Shown here piece by piece: positions 21,386 through 32,153 of a stretch of 64,000 bases of DNA (the stretch's first letter is position 1; every line of letters begins with the position of its first letter). The notes under the pieces were generated by a model. That model did no database searches, had not been told where the DNA came from, and was given only the letters and a program-made list of their open reading frames with translations. This DNA is from Chaetoceros tenuissimus (lineage: Eukaryota > Bacillariophyta > Thalassiosirophyceae > Chaetocerotales > Chaetocerotaceae): NCBI GenBank assembly GCA_021927905.1, contig BLLK01000045.1, positions 3,162,001-3,226,000 of the forward strand. Direction: 5' to 3'. The position numbers were made by a program, and so were the translations under genes.

Positions 21386-23197
21386 CTATGCAGCATTTTT
21401 TTCATCTCTAATACTCCTGTTGAAATCAATAGCATCATCGCACTCTTGGTTGAAGTCGTGATGCTCTAGATCACACTTCTCCCTCAGTAATTCAATCATT
21501 GCAAAGTATTTTGGTAAATCATCTCCAAAAGTATGAGGCAGCCTTGAAAACACTTTACGGAGACAAAATCTTAGATCAAATTCACAGTCATTTTGAATTA
21601 GGTAGGAGAAACAATCCCATTTATAGTGGCATGCAGCTTCACCGGTGCAACCAATATTCAATTCGCATCCATTCTCATGAAGGTAACGTAAACACCCTAG
21701 ACGACCTTTTCTAGCAGCAAGAACCGTGTTTGCTTCATTCCATTCGCATCCATACTCGTGGAGGTAACGTAAACAGTCCAAATAACCTCCATTAATTGCT
21801 AATTCCAAGCATTTATCTCGATTCCATTCACATCCAGACTCAAGAAGATAGCGCAAACATTCCAAACGTCCCCATCGAGCTGCCTCAGTGCAAGCACTAC
21901 TATCCCATTCACACCCATTCACATGGAGGTAACGTAGGCAGTCCAAATTGCCGCCATTAGCAGCCTCGCAAGACGTACGAGCATTCCATGGACAACCGTT
22001 TTCGTGGAGGTAACGTAAACACTCTAATTCGCCACTATTAGCCGCTGCGTGACTACACCTTACATCCCATGGGCATCCTTGCTCGTGAAGAAAAGTCAAG
22101 CAATCCAGGTGGCCTTCTAAAACTGCATTTTCACAGCTTTCTTCGTCGAACATACATCCATTTTCCACGAGAAATCGCAAGCAATCCAAATTATCATGGT
22201 CAATTGCAATTTCAATGCTAGATGCACTACATTCACATCCATTTTCCACGAGAAAACGTAAACAGGTCAAATCCCCGAAACGTATGGCTGCATCACAGGT
22301 GTCTTCATCCCAAGGGCATTTGTTCTCGTAGAGAAAGCGCAGGCATTCAAAATGACCATTGGAAGCGGCTGACTCAAAGGTATAACTTGTTAAACAATGT
22401 CCAATATCGTAGAGATAACGCAAACACTCTAAATGCCCTCCCTTTGCAGCTGCACTTGTGCAGGAATCATCCGATGAAATCCCTATTTCGTGGAGAAATC
22501 GTAAGCAACCCAAATGCCCTCCTTTTGCAGCCACATACCAACTATTTTCAGAAAAGGGGCATCCATTCTCATGGCAGTAGCGCAAGCAGTCCATGTGACC
22601 ATTACTTAGCGCCGCTTCGTTGCATTCTTCTATCAACTTTGAACCTCGTTCATGCAAATATTTTAAAACGTCCAAGCAGCCATAGCTCGCAGCCTCTTCA
22701 ATAAGTATGTCGTCTATATTTACAAACTTCTTGTCCAATTCATTCTGATAAAACTTGACAATGTCCAAATTTTCAGCATATTTTCCTCTACCCATATAAA
22801 AGCAAATATTCCAATCATTCATAATCCACTCAAATATTTGTAAATTGCCTTTTCGTACACAATGTAACTTGAGTCTTTGCAATATAATGTGAGTTTCCGT
22901 TATAAAAAAAAATCCTGTATCAAACACACTTTTCAACAGAGAGCATTCACCTAAAAACAGTCTTATGCACGCTTTAGACGTTACTACATTCTTGATAGAA
23001 GTTCTACTGGTATGCTCCTCTCGGTAAGTTTCATAGAAATCCCATGAGGTCAGTGCAATGTATCTATACCATCCATCTTTGATAAATGAGAACGTATGGA
23101 CCAATACCTCAGATGGTAAGTCATTGATACTTGTTCCTAGGTCTTCTGTATCAAAGTGCCCAGTCTTTTGCTTCTTTGATTGTGGAGTAGACATCAT
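21386..23197 (-). CDS. F-box-like protein with 27-residue ankyrin-type repeats (older copy)
   Basis: Single exon, about 603 residues; the start is chosen at 23197 because MMSTPQSKKQK aligns with the start of the paralogue at 29033, though in-frame ATG codons exist up to 23245. INDLPSEVLVHTFSFI near the N-terminus is F-box-like. It is followed by about 14 repeats of 27 residues, pattern GHLDCLRYLHENGCEWD....C..AA.., shorter than the 33-residue ankyrin unit. Copies have drifted (LYENKCPW, LVENGCMF), unlike the near-identical array in the paralogue. An adaptor role in ubiquitin ligation, with the repeat face binding substrate, is inferred from the F-box-like motif only. Confidence 0.8.
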   Translation of the reverse strand: MMSTPQSKKQKTGHFDTEDLGTSINDLPSEVLVHTFSFIKDGWYRYIALTSWDFYETYREEHTSRTSIKNVVTSKACIRLFLGECSLLKSVFDTGFFFITETHIILQRLKLHCVRKGNLQIFEWIMNDWNICFYMGRGKYAENLDIVKFYQNELDKKFVNIDDILIEEAASYGCLDVLKYLHERGSKLIEECNEAALSNGHMDCLRYCHENGCPFSENSWYVAAKGGHLGCLRFLHEIGISSDDSCTSAAAKGGHLECLRYLYDIGHCLTSYTFESAASNGHFECLRFLYENKCPWDEDTCDAAIRFGDLTCLRFLVENGCECSASSIEIAIDHDNLDCLRFLVENGCMFDEESCENAVLEGHLDCLTFLHEQGCPWDVRCSHAAANSGELECLRYLHENGCPWNARTSCEAANGGNLDCLRYLHVNGCEWDSSACTEAARWGRLECLRYLLESGCEWNRDKCLELAINGGYLDCLRYLHEYGCEWNEANTVLAARKGRLGCLRYLHENGCELNIGCTGEAACHYKWDCFSYLIQNDCEFDLRFCLRKVFSRLPHTFGDDLPKYFAMIELLREKCDLEHHDFNQECDDAIDFNRSIRDEKNAA

Positions 23198-23545
23198 GAT
23201 AATCTTCCAAACCACTGAATCTAAAATATGAAGAGATGATTGCATCAACTGTGAATAGATTTATCAGAACACGGTCTCGATGTAAATCACGTTCTTCTTC
23301 CACGTTAATTGAGTCCTGAAGCGAAAGTTTTTACACACGCCATTTCTACAAAATTAATAAATCCCGTAGGAAGAAGAGAGACCGTGAAGAAAAGATCCAT
23401 CGTGACCTGACTAGACGTGACAGAAATTCTATTTGAAATTGTACTTCACGATTTTGACATAGGCATCTCTCATTGGGGTGCTCACATCAAATCCTAAAAT
23501 AGTAACACTACTCTCGATTTTGATATCTAGTCCTTATTCCCTTAT
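23198..23545. other. Intergenic, no gene recognised
   Basis: Promoter side of the F-box-like repeat gene and 3' flank of the next gene. Nothing else seen. Confidence 0.5.
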
Positions 23546-24952
23546 CTATAATTCAGAAGCTGACTTGACAATTGTTGCCGCTCTAACTTTTTGAGCAATA
23601 GAAAGTCCTGTGTTTACAATTGTTTCAGCTAGAGTTTCTTCCTTTTCACCATCCGTCATGACTTCCAGAGGCAAAGCACCTCCTTTCCCCCGAAACCAGT
23701 TCACAGCTTTCATGGCAGCTTCATCAGCTGCAAGGACTTCTTTGCCTGGATTCTCAGATGAAGATTGACCTTCTCCTTTCCCTGAAGGAATGGATGAATG
23801 AACGGACATGAAACCAGGTATTCTTGTTGCTGCAAGAGTAGCTGCCATAGGTGGTAATTCAGCCAAAGAATCTACTCTCTTTCCCCACAATTCAAGCGTA
23901 CACATTTTCCCAGGTCCATACCACGAAGGAGCCTCACCATATCTTGTGTAACGAACAGTACAACTATTGGTAGGATCACTGGTTGGTGTCAACCAATTTG
24001 GAAGTATATCCTCATCTAAGTCCCATAGTCCCACTCGATCCTTGATCTTCTCCACTGCAACTTTCAACATGGTTTTTACCTTTTCTCCTCTGGTCAATTC
24101 TGAATTTCCCATGTTGAATGAATAAGTTTCCCTCGCACCATACCTTTGATCTTCGGAATTATCATCTTTCCCAAATTGAATAAAGTTTGTTCGTGACGGC
24201 TTCCCATCTTTTGATTCATTCTTTTTATCAGGTAACATGGGAACATCTCGCTTTCCCGATTTCCGCGCATATACAGTAAAGTCCATGTTATGACTTGAAT
24301 CTCCAGACAATAAATCTTCATTGTCAACTCGATTGGCACTAGCCTCCGATTGAATCCAATGTCCATCCGGCCATTCCGTCATGACAACCATATCTGTACC
24401 TCCATTCATGGAAATATAAGAAGTAGCAGTATCATACAACGCAACAGCTTGATCCGTCTTGACTTTTCTCGAAGGAGCCGTAGGATGCAATCTATATTCC
24501 TTCATCAAAGAATTAGGTTCATCAATGGGTGAATAACAAAATAATTTTCTCGATAATAATGTAGCAGAATAATCCCATCCCGGTCCACTTAATATCGATC
24601 TCACTTTTAAATCATTTAATCTTCTAAGACCTCTGACTAATTTCCATACATTTTTCTTTTCGGATAAATCAGGTCGAGTAATTTCCGTCAAGGATCGTAC
24701 GAGTTCTATACCTTCGACGTTGGCGATGATGTTGCCGTTCGTAGGGTCTACGAGGCGACCTTCATATGACCAAATAGCTGCATTATTTGTGAGTGGGTTT
24801 TCACATTTGTTTTGAATAAAGTGTTTCAAGTTTTGAGTTGAGAATGGTACGGGAGGAAGAGCTGTGGCTGTGGTTGAAGTAGGAAGTAAAGAACATACCA
24901 GGAAAGATACCAGCAACATAGATGTTGTAGAAGCTCTGAATATGGGACTCAT
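23546..24952 (-). CDS. Conserved-looking lumenal or plastid protein of unknown function
   Basis: Single exon, 468 residues, with a clear signal peptide (hydrophobic residues 11-22, then small residues ending near ATA). The mature part contains motifs IWSYEGRLVDPTNGNIIANVEG, cut here as a run rich in turns, then WDYSATLLSRKLFCYS, VRYTRYGEAPSWYGPGKMCTL and a helical C-terminus. No family recognised. The DPTNG and VEG region, with paired aromatic residues, looks like a beta-rich domain. It shares a divergent promoter with PurH. Confidence 0.7.
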   Translation of the reverse strand: MSPIFRASTTSMLLVSFLVCSLLPTSTTATALPPVPFSTQNLKHFIQNKCENPLTNNAAIWSYEGRLVDPTNGNIIANVEGIELVRSLTEITRPDLSEKKNVWKLVRGLRRLNDLKVRSILSGPGWDYSATLLSRKLFCYSPIDEPNSLMKEYRLHPTAPSRKVKTDQAVALYDTATSYISMNGGTDMVVMTEWPDGHWIQSEASANRVDNEDLLSGDSSHNMDFTVYARKSGKRDVPMLPDKKNESKDGKPSRTNFIQFGKDDNSEDQRYGARETYSFNMGNSELTRGEKVKTMLKVAVEKIKDRVGLWDLDEDILPNWLTPTSDPTNSCTVRYTRYGEAPSWYGPGKMCTLELWGKRVDSLAELPPMAATLAATRIPGFMSVHSSIPSGKGEGQSSSENPGKEVLAADEAAMKAVNWFRGKGGALPLEVMTDGEKEETLAETIVNTGLSIAQKVRAATIVKSASEL

Positions 24953-25342
24953 TTTTAGATTAGGGCTTTGAGATAGTGTCTATTTGGTTGAATAAGAAGT
25001 AATGATGAGTCTCTGCCTTTTGCATTCAAAATTCAGGCAATACTATTTGTTTGCAGATATCTTTTTTCATCGTTTTTTCTTTCGTTTCTATCAAATGTAC
25101 GTACGTACCTTTTGTGCGTTTACATGTAAACGGTAAATCTGCTCACAATTCTAAATGTATATATTTATCCCTCTCGGACTAGGGATAACTAGCAGGAATG
25201 TCCCTGACCATCGAAATGAAAAATGAGAGATCTTTCTTGTCGCCAAAAGATACATCAGTGAAAGCCAATCAAATCACCAATCATATCCAAAAGCAAGTTT
25301 CTCATAACTTTTAAGTTTATCAAATCTACAAATCAAAGCAAA
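24953..25342. promoter_or_regulatory. Divergent promoter with (GTAC)3
   Basis: 390 bp between the lumenal protein gene and PurH. GTACGTACGTAC at 25097-25108 lies 145 bp from the minus start and 235 bp from the plus start. Confidence 0.45.
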
Positions 25343-27284
25343 ATGGCTCACATCCTTTCTGCAGTTGCTGGTAAGCTCTTTCATCAATCTATGCTCCGAA
25401 CATACTTGATACTTTGATAAAGCAAGATTCTCACTTCCTATCCCTCTGACAACCCATTCTATTAAAGGATCACAGCAAGATGTTGTACCAACCACTCGTG
25501 CTCTCATCTCCGTTTCCGATAAAACTGGAATCGTAGACTTTTGCAAATTCCTTGCTTCCAAAAATGTACACCTATTGTCCACTGGAGGAACCGCAAAGAA
25601 ACTTCGTGAAGCTGGACTCGAAGTTATGGATGTATCCGAATACACTCAATCTCCAGAATGCCTCGATGGACGCGTCAAGACCCTTCATCCAAAGATTCAC
25701 GGAGGACTACTTGGAGTCAGAGGAAATAAAGATCACGAAGCACAAATGGAAGAAAATGGAATTGGAAAAATTGACATGACCATTTTGAACCTATATCCTT
25801 TTGAACAGACTGTCAAGGGCGGTGGAGATTTCAATCAGTGCATTGAGAACATTGACATTGGAGGACCTTCCATGCTTCGTTCTACTGCAAAGAACCATGC
25901 TGCTACCACCATTGTTACTTCTCCAGATCAATATGAAGAAGTACAAAAGTGTATTGAAGAGAATGGAGGAACTACCCTTGCTCTTCGTAAAAAGTTTGCT
26001 GCAAGAGCATTTTCCTTGAGTGCAGCTTATGATAGTGCTATTGCGAATTGGTTCACTAACCAACTTGGAGAAGAAAAGCCAGTTACTACTCGTGTATACA
26101 AGCCAGAATTCCCACTTAAATACGGATGTAACCCACACCAAAAACCTGCTGGAATTTCTTCTGTTTTGAACTCTAAACTTCCTTTCGATGTATTGAATGG
26201 TGTTCCTGGATACATTAACCTTTTGGATGCTGCAAATGCATGGCAACTTGTGAAGGAGCTTCGTGAAGCTACTGGACTTGCAGCAGCAACTTCCTTCAAG
26301 CACGTTTCTCCAGCTGGAGCAGCTGTGGCAGTTCCATTGAGTGATGTTGAATGTGTTGCTTATGAAGTAACCCCAGAAGCAGCAAAGGAACTTACACCTG
26401 TTGCACTTGCATACCTTCGTGCACGTAATGCTGATCCTATGTGTTCCTTTGGAGATTTCGCTGCAGTTTCCGATGTTGTGGATGAGGCTACTGCTTTGAT
26501 CCTGAAGAAGGAAGTTAGTGACGGAATTATCGCACCTGGATACACTCCAGAAGCATTGACTATCCTCAAGTCCAAGAAGGGAGGAAAGTTCATTGTTCTT
26601 GAGGCAACCAAGGATTATGATCCTGGTCAGATTGAATACCGTGATGTTTATGGAATGACTTTTGCACAAAAGAGAAATGATATCATCATCACCAAGGATC
26701 ACATGACTGAAATTGCAACCTCCAAGAAGGAGGCTGTTACTGATTCTGTTGTCAGAGATATGATTGTTGCTTCTATTTGTATCAAGTACACTCAGTCCAA
26801 CTCTGTAGGATTCGCAAAGGATGGTATGATGGTAGGAGTTGGAGCTGGACAACAATCACGTGTAGATTGTGTCAAGCTTGCTGGACGTAAGGTAAAGACT
26901 TGGTACCTTCGTCAACACGAGAAGGTACTTGGACTTAAGTTCAAGGCTGGAGTTAAGAGACAGGACCGTGTCAATGCTCGTGTAAGATATATCGAGGGAG
27001 ACTTCACCCCAGAAGAGAGAATCAGATGGGAGGCACAATTCGAAGAGGTTCCAGAGCCTTTGACTACCTCTGAAAAGGAAGAATTTATGAAGCAGGCTGA
27101 TGGAATTACCATCAGTTCTGATGCTTTCTTCCCATTCAGAGACTCTATTGATCATGCATCCAAGTATGGAGTAAGCTACATTGTACAGCCTGGAGGTTCT
27201 GTACAAGATAAGCAAGTAACTGCTGCTGCTGAGGAGTATGGAATGGCTATGTGTATGACTGGGGTAAGATTATTCCACCATTAG
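25343..27284 (+). CDS. purH: Bifunctional AICAR transformylase / IMP cyclohydrolase
   Basis: Performs the last two steps of purine synthesis: AICAR + 10-formyl-THF to FAICAR, then closure to IMP. Exon 1 is tiny (25343-25370, 28 nt); a 97-bp intron with an AAAG acceptor leads to exon 2 (25468-27284) in phase 1, giving 614 residues. The N-terminal IMP cyclohydrolase domain has ALISVSDKTGI, LLSTGGTAKKL and GRVKTLHPKIHGGLL. The transformylase domain has FKHVSPAGAAVA with the catalytic Lys-His, and GVGAGQQSRVDC. Length fits eukaryotic ATIC. No targeting peptide, so cytosolic. Confidence 0.96.
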
Positions 27285-27386
27285 AGTAATAATCGTATAA
27301 TACTTATTTTTAAATAAAAACCAATATTGGTAAAGTAATGAAGCCTCAAAGGGCACTGGCTGCATCGAAGGCACCAGGATCTCGCG

Positions 27387-29033
27387 TCAGTCAGCTAAAG
27401 CACATGCAGCATGAAATCTTTCATTACTCATGTTGGAAAAATACCTGATAAAATCAATCGTTTTCAAACGATTCGATAATTGCGGATCTTCTTCGCAAGT
27501 GTATGAAACAGCATTAAAAAAACAATCGTCTTCGGAAAATTCAAAACTACACTCAAGGAGATATTTTAAACATGCCAAATGTCCGCAACGACCAGCCATG
27601 CTTGTGATTCTGTATCCTTCACCCCTTTCACAACCGTTCTCGTGTAGATAGCGTAAGCAATCCAAATGCCCTCCTCCAGCAGCCTCTACGTAGCAATCAC
27701 TGTTCCACTCACATCCGTTCTCGTGTAGATAGATTAAACAAGCCAAATGTCCATTACCAGCAGCCGCAGCACAACTTTCACTTTCCCATTCACATCCGTT
27801 CTCGTGCAAATAGCGTAAACAATCAAGATGCCCACCAACAGTGGCATAATAACAACTATCTCTTCGCCATTCACATCCGTTTTCGTGCAAATAGCGTAAA
27901 CAATCCAAATGCCCATCACCAGCAGCTTTAAAACAGGTATCACTGTCCCATTCACATCCATTCTCGTGCAGATAGCGTAAACAGTCCAAATGTCCATTGC
28001 CAGCGGCATAATCAATGGTCCAACTGTCCCATTCACATCCATTCTCGTGCAGATAGCGTAAACAATCCAAATGTCCTCCATCAGCGGCATAATGGCAGCT
28101 CTTTATGTCCCATTCACATCCATTCTCGTGCAGATAGCGCAAACAATCCAAATGTCCTCCTTCAGCGGCAGTTCTACAGCTGTTACTGTCCCATTCACAT
28201 CCGTTCTCGTGCAGATAGCGCAAACAATGAAGATGCCCATTACCAGCGGCAGTTCTACAGCTGTTACTGTCCCATTCACATCCGTTCTCGTGCAGATAGC
28301 GCAAACAATGAAGATGTCCGTTACCAGCGGCAGTTCTACAGCTGTGACTGTCCCATTCACATCCGTTCTCGTGCAGATAGCGTAAACAATCCAAGTGTCC
28401 TTCGCGAGCTGCTAGCTTACAAAATGTTGAAGAATATCTACAGTTTATCTTCTTCATCAGATATACGAAGACGTTTAAATGACCATGCCCCACAGCCGCT
28501 TCTAAAACATTAAAATGTAATTCCAGTACTTCGAAATCCAACGAGTTTCCTTCGAAAATACTATTCTGTATGTAAGGCACATTGTGAAAACTACAACATA
28601 TTCTATTGCACTTTGAGTCATTGATACAAATGCCAATATTCCATTTCGAAGAAGTCCACTTCAGTACGTCCAAACTACCAACTTTTGCGCAATGAAGTCG
28701 AAGTGCATACATCATTTTTTCAAAAGATGTCTCAACCCTCTCTCCATAGTAAAGAATGCAACCTTCACTAACAAATATATTGGCACGCGGTACAGAATAT
28801 GCTGCTTTCTTGATAAAGGTCTTTGCGCTATGTTCTTCCATGTATGCTTTACGAAATATCTTGGAAGTCGGAGCAATGTATCGGTAGCTACCTTCTCCAA
28901 TGAAAGAGAAAATGTGAACTAAAGCATCCTCTGGCAAAGCATCTATACCTGCATTCGGAGATTCTAAATTTATTTCCTGTACCATTGAGTCCTTCAACTT
29001 CTGCTTCTTGTGATCAGGAGACTGTGGCAGCAT
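27387..29033 (-). CDS. F-box-like protein with near-identical 27-residue ankyrin-type repeats
   Basis: Single exon, 548 residues from the ATG at 29033; the frame continues upstream without an ATG. IDALPEDALVHIFSFIGEGSYRYIAPTS is shared with the paralogue at 21386-23197 and is F-box-like. Nine consecutive copies of GHLDCLRYLHENGCEWD....C..AAG. follow, almost identical in protein and DNA, with degenerate units on both sides. Such repeats occur in expanded diatom families and resemble F-box/ankyrin proteins of some giant viruses. The array creates long open frames on the other strand that are not genes. Adaptor role inferred. Confidence 0.85.
   Translation of the reverse strand: MLPQSPDHKKQKLKDSMVQEINLESPNAGIDALPEDALVHIFSFIGEGSYRYIAPTSKIFRKAYMEEHSAKTFIKKAAYSVPRANIFVSEGCILYYGERVETSFEKMMYALRLHCAKVGSLDVLKWTSSKWNIGICINDSKCNRICCSFHNVPYIQNSIFEGNSLDFEVLELHFNVLEAAVGHGHLNVFVYLMKKINCRYSSTFCKLAAREGHLDCLRYLHENGCEWDSHSCRTAAGNGHLHCLRYLHENGCEWDSNSCRTAAGNGHLHCLRYLHENGCEWDSNSCRTAAEGGHLDCLRYLHENGCEWDIKSCHYAADGGHLDCLRYLHENGCEWDSWTIDYAAGNGHLDCLRYLHENGCEWDSDTCFKAAGDGHLDCLRYLHENGCEWRRDSCYYATVGGHLDCLRYLHENGCEWESESCAAAAGNGHLACLIYLHENGCEWNSDCYVEAAGGGHLDCLRYLHENGCERGEGYRITSMAGRCGHLACLKYLLECSFEFSEDDCFFNAVSYTCEEDPQLSNRLKTIDFIRYFSNMSNERFHAACALAD
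27672..28400 (-). repeat. Nine-copy 81-bp coding tandem repeat
   Basis: Each unit encodes GHLDCLRYLHENGCEWD plus ten variable residues. Two adjacent central units (about 28165-28326) are nearly identical at DNA level, so the array has been homogenised or expanded recently. Variation concentrates in positions 18-26 of each unit. Confidence 0.85.
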
Positions 29034-29213
29034 GATAAGTTCGTATTGAGCACAAAGAAAAGAAATTATGAGAAATATGGACACCGAAGGAAAGACTTGG
29101 AAAGTGAAAATCTATCAAAATACATCATTTCGAAAAAACGTGACTTCTAGAGTAGCGTGAAACTCCCATTCTTACTCCACGATAAGACTGAAAACAACTC
29201 ATGAAAACAGTAT

Positions 29214-30413
29214 TTACAACAACGGAGTTAGCAACTGTCCATATCTATCTAAATATTTCTGATCAGCCCATTCAAAGTATCCACACCCATTTGCAGTGGG
29301 TCCACGCTTGGCACAAAAGAAGAACCATCGCCCTCCAGTCTTATCAGTTTTCGATACTCTCAAGACAGCCCTCTTTTTACATTTACACATTGGAAAGTTG
29401 GTATCAGCCCAACTAAAGAAGCGACAATTACTTTTCTTACAACAATAAAATATACGTTGCTCATTCATCCCACTCTTTTTACATCTACGTAGCATAACAT
29501 TAGCCGGTCCATGTGTAGGACAAGCCCTTTTGATTCCATTGGGAATATTCTGTGAAGTTGCTACTGCATGTTGCTGCAATGCATTTGGATTCATAGGTTG
29601 ACAATTTACACACCAAAACGTCGTGCGATTGGACCCGCCCACTCTACATATCCTTACAGATACTTTATGACATGTTCCACATGAAGTTTGATTGTAAACA
29701 GCCTTTGTAGGTGCTCTACCTTCACGAAACCATCTCATGGCATATTTTTGACATTTATCGACTACCAGCCTCAATTCTTCCTCGTTGAGAGATGACAATG
29801 GTCGTTTCGGATGAATCCTAGCTTGATGCATTCCTTCTACCTTTATGACATTTCCAAAACCCGGACATAGATTTTGATCCAGTAATACATCTGAAATGAC
29901 AGTATCTCTCGAAATAGAAAGTGAAGGCGACATTAATTTCTCAACGACATTGTCTAATGAAAAGTCATCACTGCAGCAATCAAATGTATGTAACCTCTGA
30001 TATTTCGTTCTAGGTGCAATAGCATTAATCGGAATAGATATAGTTGTATCATATGTTCTCAAAAGCTTGGATTCAAATGAAATTTCCAACGTTGGCATAT
30101 CTGGTTGTCTGCCTTTGTACTGTCTTGTTTGAGTTCCATGATTGTTGATATGAAGAGATCCCACCATACCAAAGTGTAATCGAAGTGCTAGATCATGATT
30201 TGGTGTTTGCTGGTTTTGCTCTTTTATAATTGTTTCATCTATGAGTGCAAATATGAGAAATAGTTCTTTGCCAATTTTGACTACTTGAGATAATTTCCGA
30301 TTGGTCCACCATGGATTATGGACTCCTTTTGATGTTGTGATGTTGAGGATTTTTTGACCAATAAGTTGCTCAGCTTTTATTCCATTTCGTGTTGTTCCCG
30401 GGCCTTCAACCAT
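29214..30413 (-). CDS. NEIL3: NEIL3-like DNA glycosylase with tandem GRF zinc fingers
   Basis: 399 residues, single exon. The start MVEGPG matches NEIL3, where Val2 replaces the Pro2 nucleophile of other Fpg/Nei enzymes. The helix-two-turn-helix region (SDVLLDQNLCPGFGNVIKVE, with the conserved NvlkvE-like end) follows, then a zinc finger with Cys pairs CGTC and CVNC. Two GRF-type zinc fingers close the protein (CPTHG...RIFYCC...FFSWAD and CKCKKRAVL...RWFFFC...YFEWAD). NEIL3 removes oxidised bases and unhooks interstrand crosslinks at replication forks; GRF fingers bind single-stranded DNA. The RanBP2-type finger of animal NEIL3 is not seen. Confidence 0.88.
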   Translation of the reverse strand: MVEGPGTTRNGIKAEQLIGQKILNITTSKGVHNPWWTNRKLSQVVKIGKELFLIFALIDETIIKEQNQQTPNHDLALRLHFGMVGSLHINNHGTQTRQYKGRQPDMPTLEISFESKLLRTYDTTISIPINAIAPRTKYQRLHTFDCCSDDFSLDNVVEKLMSPSLSISRDTVISDVLLDQNLCPGFGNVIKVEGMHQARIHPKRPLSSLNEEELRLVVDKCQKYAMRWFREGRAPTKAVYNQTSCGTCHKVSVRICRVGGSNRTTFWCVNCQPMNPNALQQHAVATSQNIPNGIKRACPTHGPANVMLRRCKKSGMNEQRIFYCCKKSNCRFFSWADTNFPMCKCKKRAVLRVSKTDKTGGRWFFFCAKRGPTANGCGYFEWADQKYLDRYGQLLTPLL

Positions 30414-31064
30414 TTTTCACTGTGGTGTGATTTTTATGCTGGATAGGAATGAAAGTTAAATCTATCAATTAGAGATTCTCTAGGTACCTTATGCTTTGTA
30501 CCATTTCATTCAAAAATGAAAAGAAGTCGTTATTTCAAAAAAAACAAAAGAACGAAGATCGATGGATAGTCCCATTTTCAAATTGACTGGCTATATGAAT
30601 ATAGTTCTTTGGCTAGCTAGTTTTTTGTACCCGGTACAATAAAAGTACGTACTTCTTCGGTCTTCTCTTGATTTCGTATGTGGTACTCAAAAAGTAGCCA
30701 ATCAAATTGATTTTTTTCTCTGCTTCTTTTGTGACTATTTCTGTACATACAATTTCCAGTACAGTTTTTACACACGTACAATTCCCACAGAAGTTCCCTG
30801 GTACCAGAGTCCTTTTAACAAGGAAAGAGGTGGTTCTTTTCGAACAGAAACAGGACGAAAAATAATCTTTGGCGTGAATCAACTTCAATGTGAACATACA
30901 ACATGCAGACCTATTCTCTTTTTCTTGAGAACAAATACTTGCTTGGTTCGATCAAGGTGTCGCATCGCTTTTGCAAAATGTTCAATCATTCACACATCAC
31001 ATAAATTAGATTTGACAATAGTTCTCCACATTTTTTTTCTTCCATAATAATCACAACCTTCAAG
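30414..31064. promoter_or_regulatory. Divergent promoter of NEIL3-like and HSF genes
   Basis: Holds GTACGTAC at 30645-30652 (232 bp from the NEIL3 start) and two further GTAC-centred palindromes (GTACCCGGTAC near 30628, GGTACC near 30801). No coding frame. Confidence 0.45.
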
Positions 31065-32153
31065 ATGCCTAGAATTACCTTGCATCGTATTTATCACGAC
31101 TATTCCTCTATGGTCGAAGAAGATGTACTCGACTCAACTCTTCCAAGAAAAAGCGAAGGGTCTTCTCATGCTCCTGCTGTTCCTCCCCTGAATGCCAGCA
31201 ACAGCACTGGTGGTATTGAACAGCTCAAGATTCTTCAAAGGAAAGCGAATCGTTTCCCAGACCGTCTCTACAAGATGCTTGAATACATTGATCTAGAAGG
31301 ACATCACCTCGCACATATTGTTTCCTGGCAGCATCATGGTCGTTCCTTCGTGGTCCATAATGTCAAGTTATTTGAGGAACAGGTCTTGGAGCACTTTTTC
31401 AATCAAAAGCACTACAGCTCCTTTCGTCGCCAGCTCAACCTATGGGATTTTAAAAGAATTGTAGGAAAATCTAATCGCACAAAAGTTCAAAGAGATGAAG
31501 ATCAAGGTACTTACTACCATGAGTGTTTTCTCCGAACCAAGTGGTTTCTTTTGCCACGCATCAAGAGAAGTGGAGCCAAGGCGTCGAATGGAAAATTTAT
31601 TCCGGGCGTTCATGCAACCACAGAACCGAACTTCTGTGCGATGCAAGCTCTTCCAGCTTCATCAGCACTTCTTTCTTTCGACATGGAACCTTCTTGTCAG
31701 AGCAGTTCCAGAGTCTCCTATCATGGTTCTTCTGGAGATCTCTCATGCAACTCTGTTAGTACTACTTGTACAAGTCAGAAGAATGACATTATGGTGGTAC
31801 CAGGGCCATACGAGCAGCAATGGTCCATGTCCGAGCCTAATCACCAGATTAGCAATGAATTTACCAAGAATAATATGCCACCACTGGAGATGAAGCAGCC
31901 TCTACAATACGTTCCTTCATTTGTTGTACAACAAGCTCAACAACAAGCTTTTGCTCAGGAACCAGAAGATAAAGACACATTCCAAATCACTGATGAGGAG
32001 ATTAAAATGTACGAGGCTAGATTCAGTCATTTGGATACTAATGTGTACGGTCCAAGTAATCCAAGCCCTGCTCTTCAAACCGGTGAATGGAACGAAGTTG
32101 TTTCAATGTGTTCTTTCATGTTTCACTCCTATGGTGCTACTACTCAGATCTAA
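31065..32153 (+). CDS. HSF-type transcription factor
   Basis: 362 residues, single exon. An HSF DNA-binding domain spans about residues 65-170: FPDRLYKMLEYID, then HIVSWQHHGRSFVVHN, and the recognition helix region HYSSFRRQLNLWDFKRI, followed by the wing and YYHECFLRTKWFLLPRIKR. There is no clear leucine-zipper trimerisation domain of the animal kind; the C-terminal half is Gln/Ser/Pro-rich and may activate transcription. HSFs are the most expanded transcription-factor family of diatoms, so a general stress role should not be assumed. Nuclear. Confidence 0.93.
   Translation: MPRITLHRIYHDYSSMVEEDVLDSTLPRKSEGSSHAPAVPPLNASNSTGGIEQLKILQRKANRFPDRLYKMLEYIDLEGHHLAHIVSWQHHGRSFVVHNVKLFEEQVLEHFFNQKHYSSFRRQLNLWDFKRIVGKSNRTKVQRDEDQGTYYHECFLRTKWFLLPRIKRSGAKASNGKFIPGVHATTEPNFCAMQALPASSALLSFDMEPSCQSSSRVSYHGSSGDLSCNSVSTTCTSQKNDIMVVPGPYEQQWSMSEPNHQISNEFTKNNMPPLEMKQPLQYVPSFVVQQAQQQAFAQEPEDKDTFQITDEEIKMYEARFSHLDTNVYGPSNPSPALQTGEWNEVVSMCSFMFHSYGATTQI

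Noticed and set aside
25791-26855. 354-residue open frame antisense to PurH
   Set aside because: It mirrors the codon pattern of the PurH exon and has no recognisable domain; a shadow frame.
28071-28385. Repetitive open frame antisense to the 81-bp array
   Set aside because: Repeat periodicity without stops on one strand automatically opens the other; no start context or family.
30836-30856. Possible heat-shock element upstream of HSF
   Set aside because: TTC and GAA units are present but not in the alternating 5-bp spacing that HSF trimers need.
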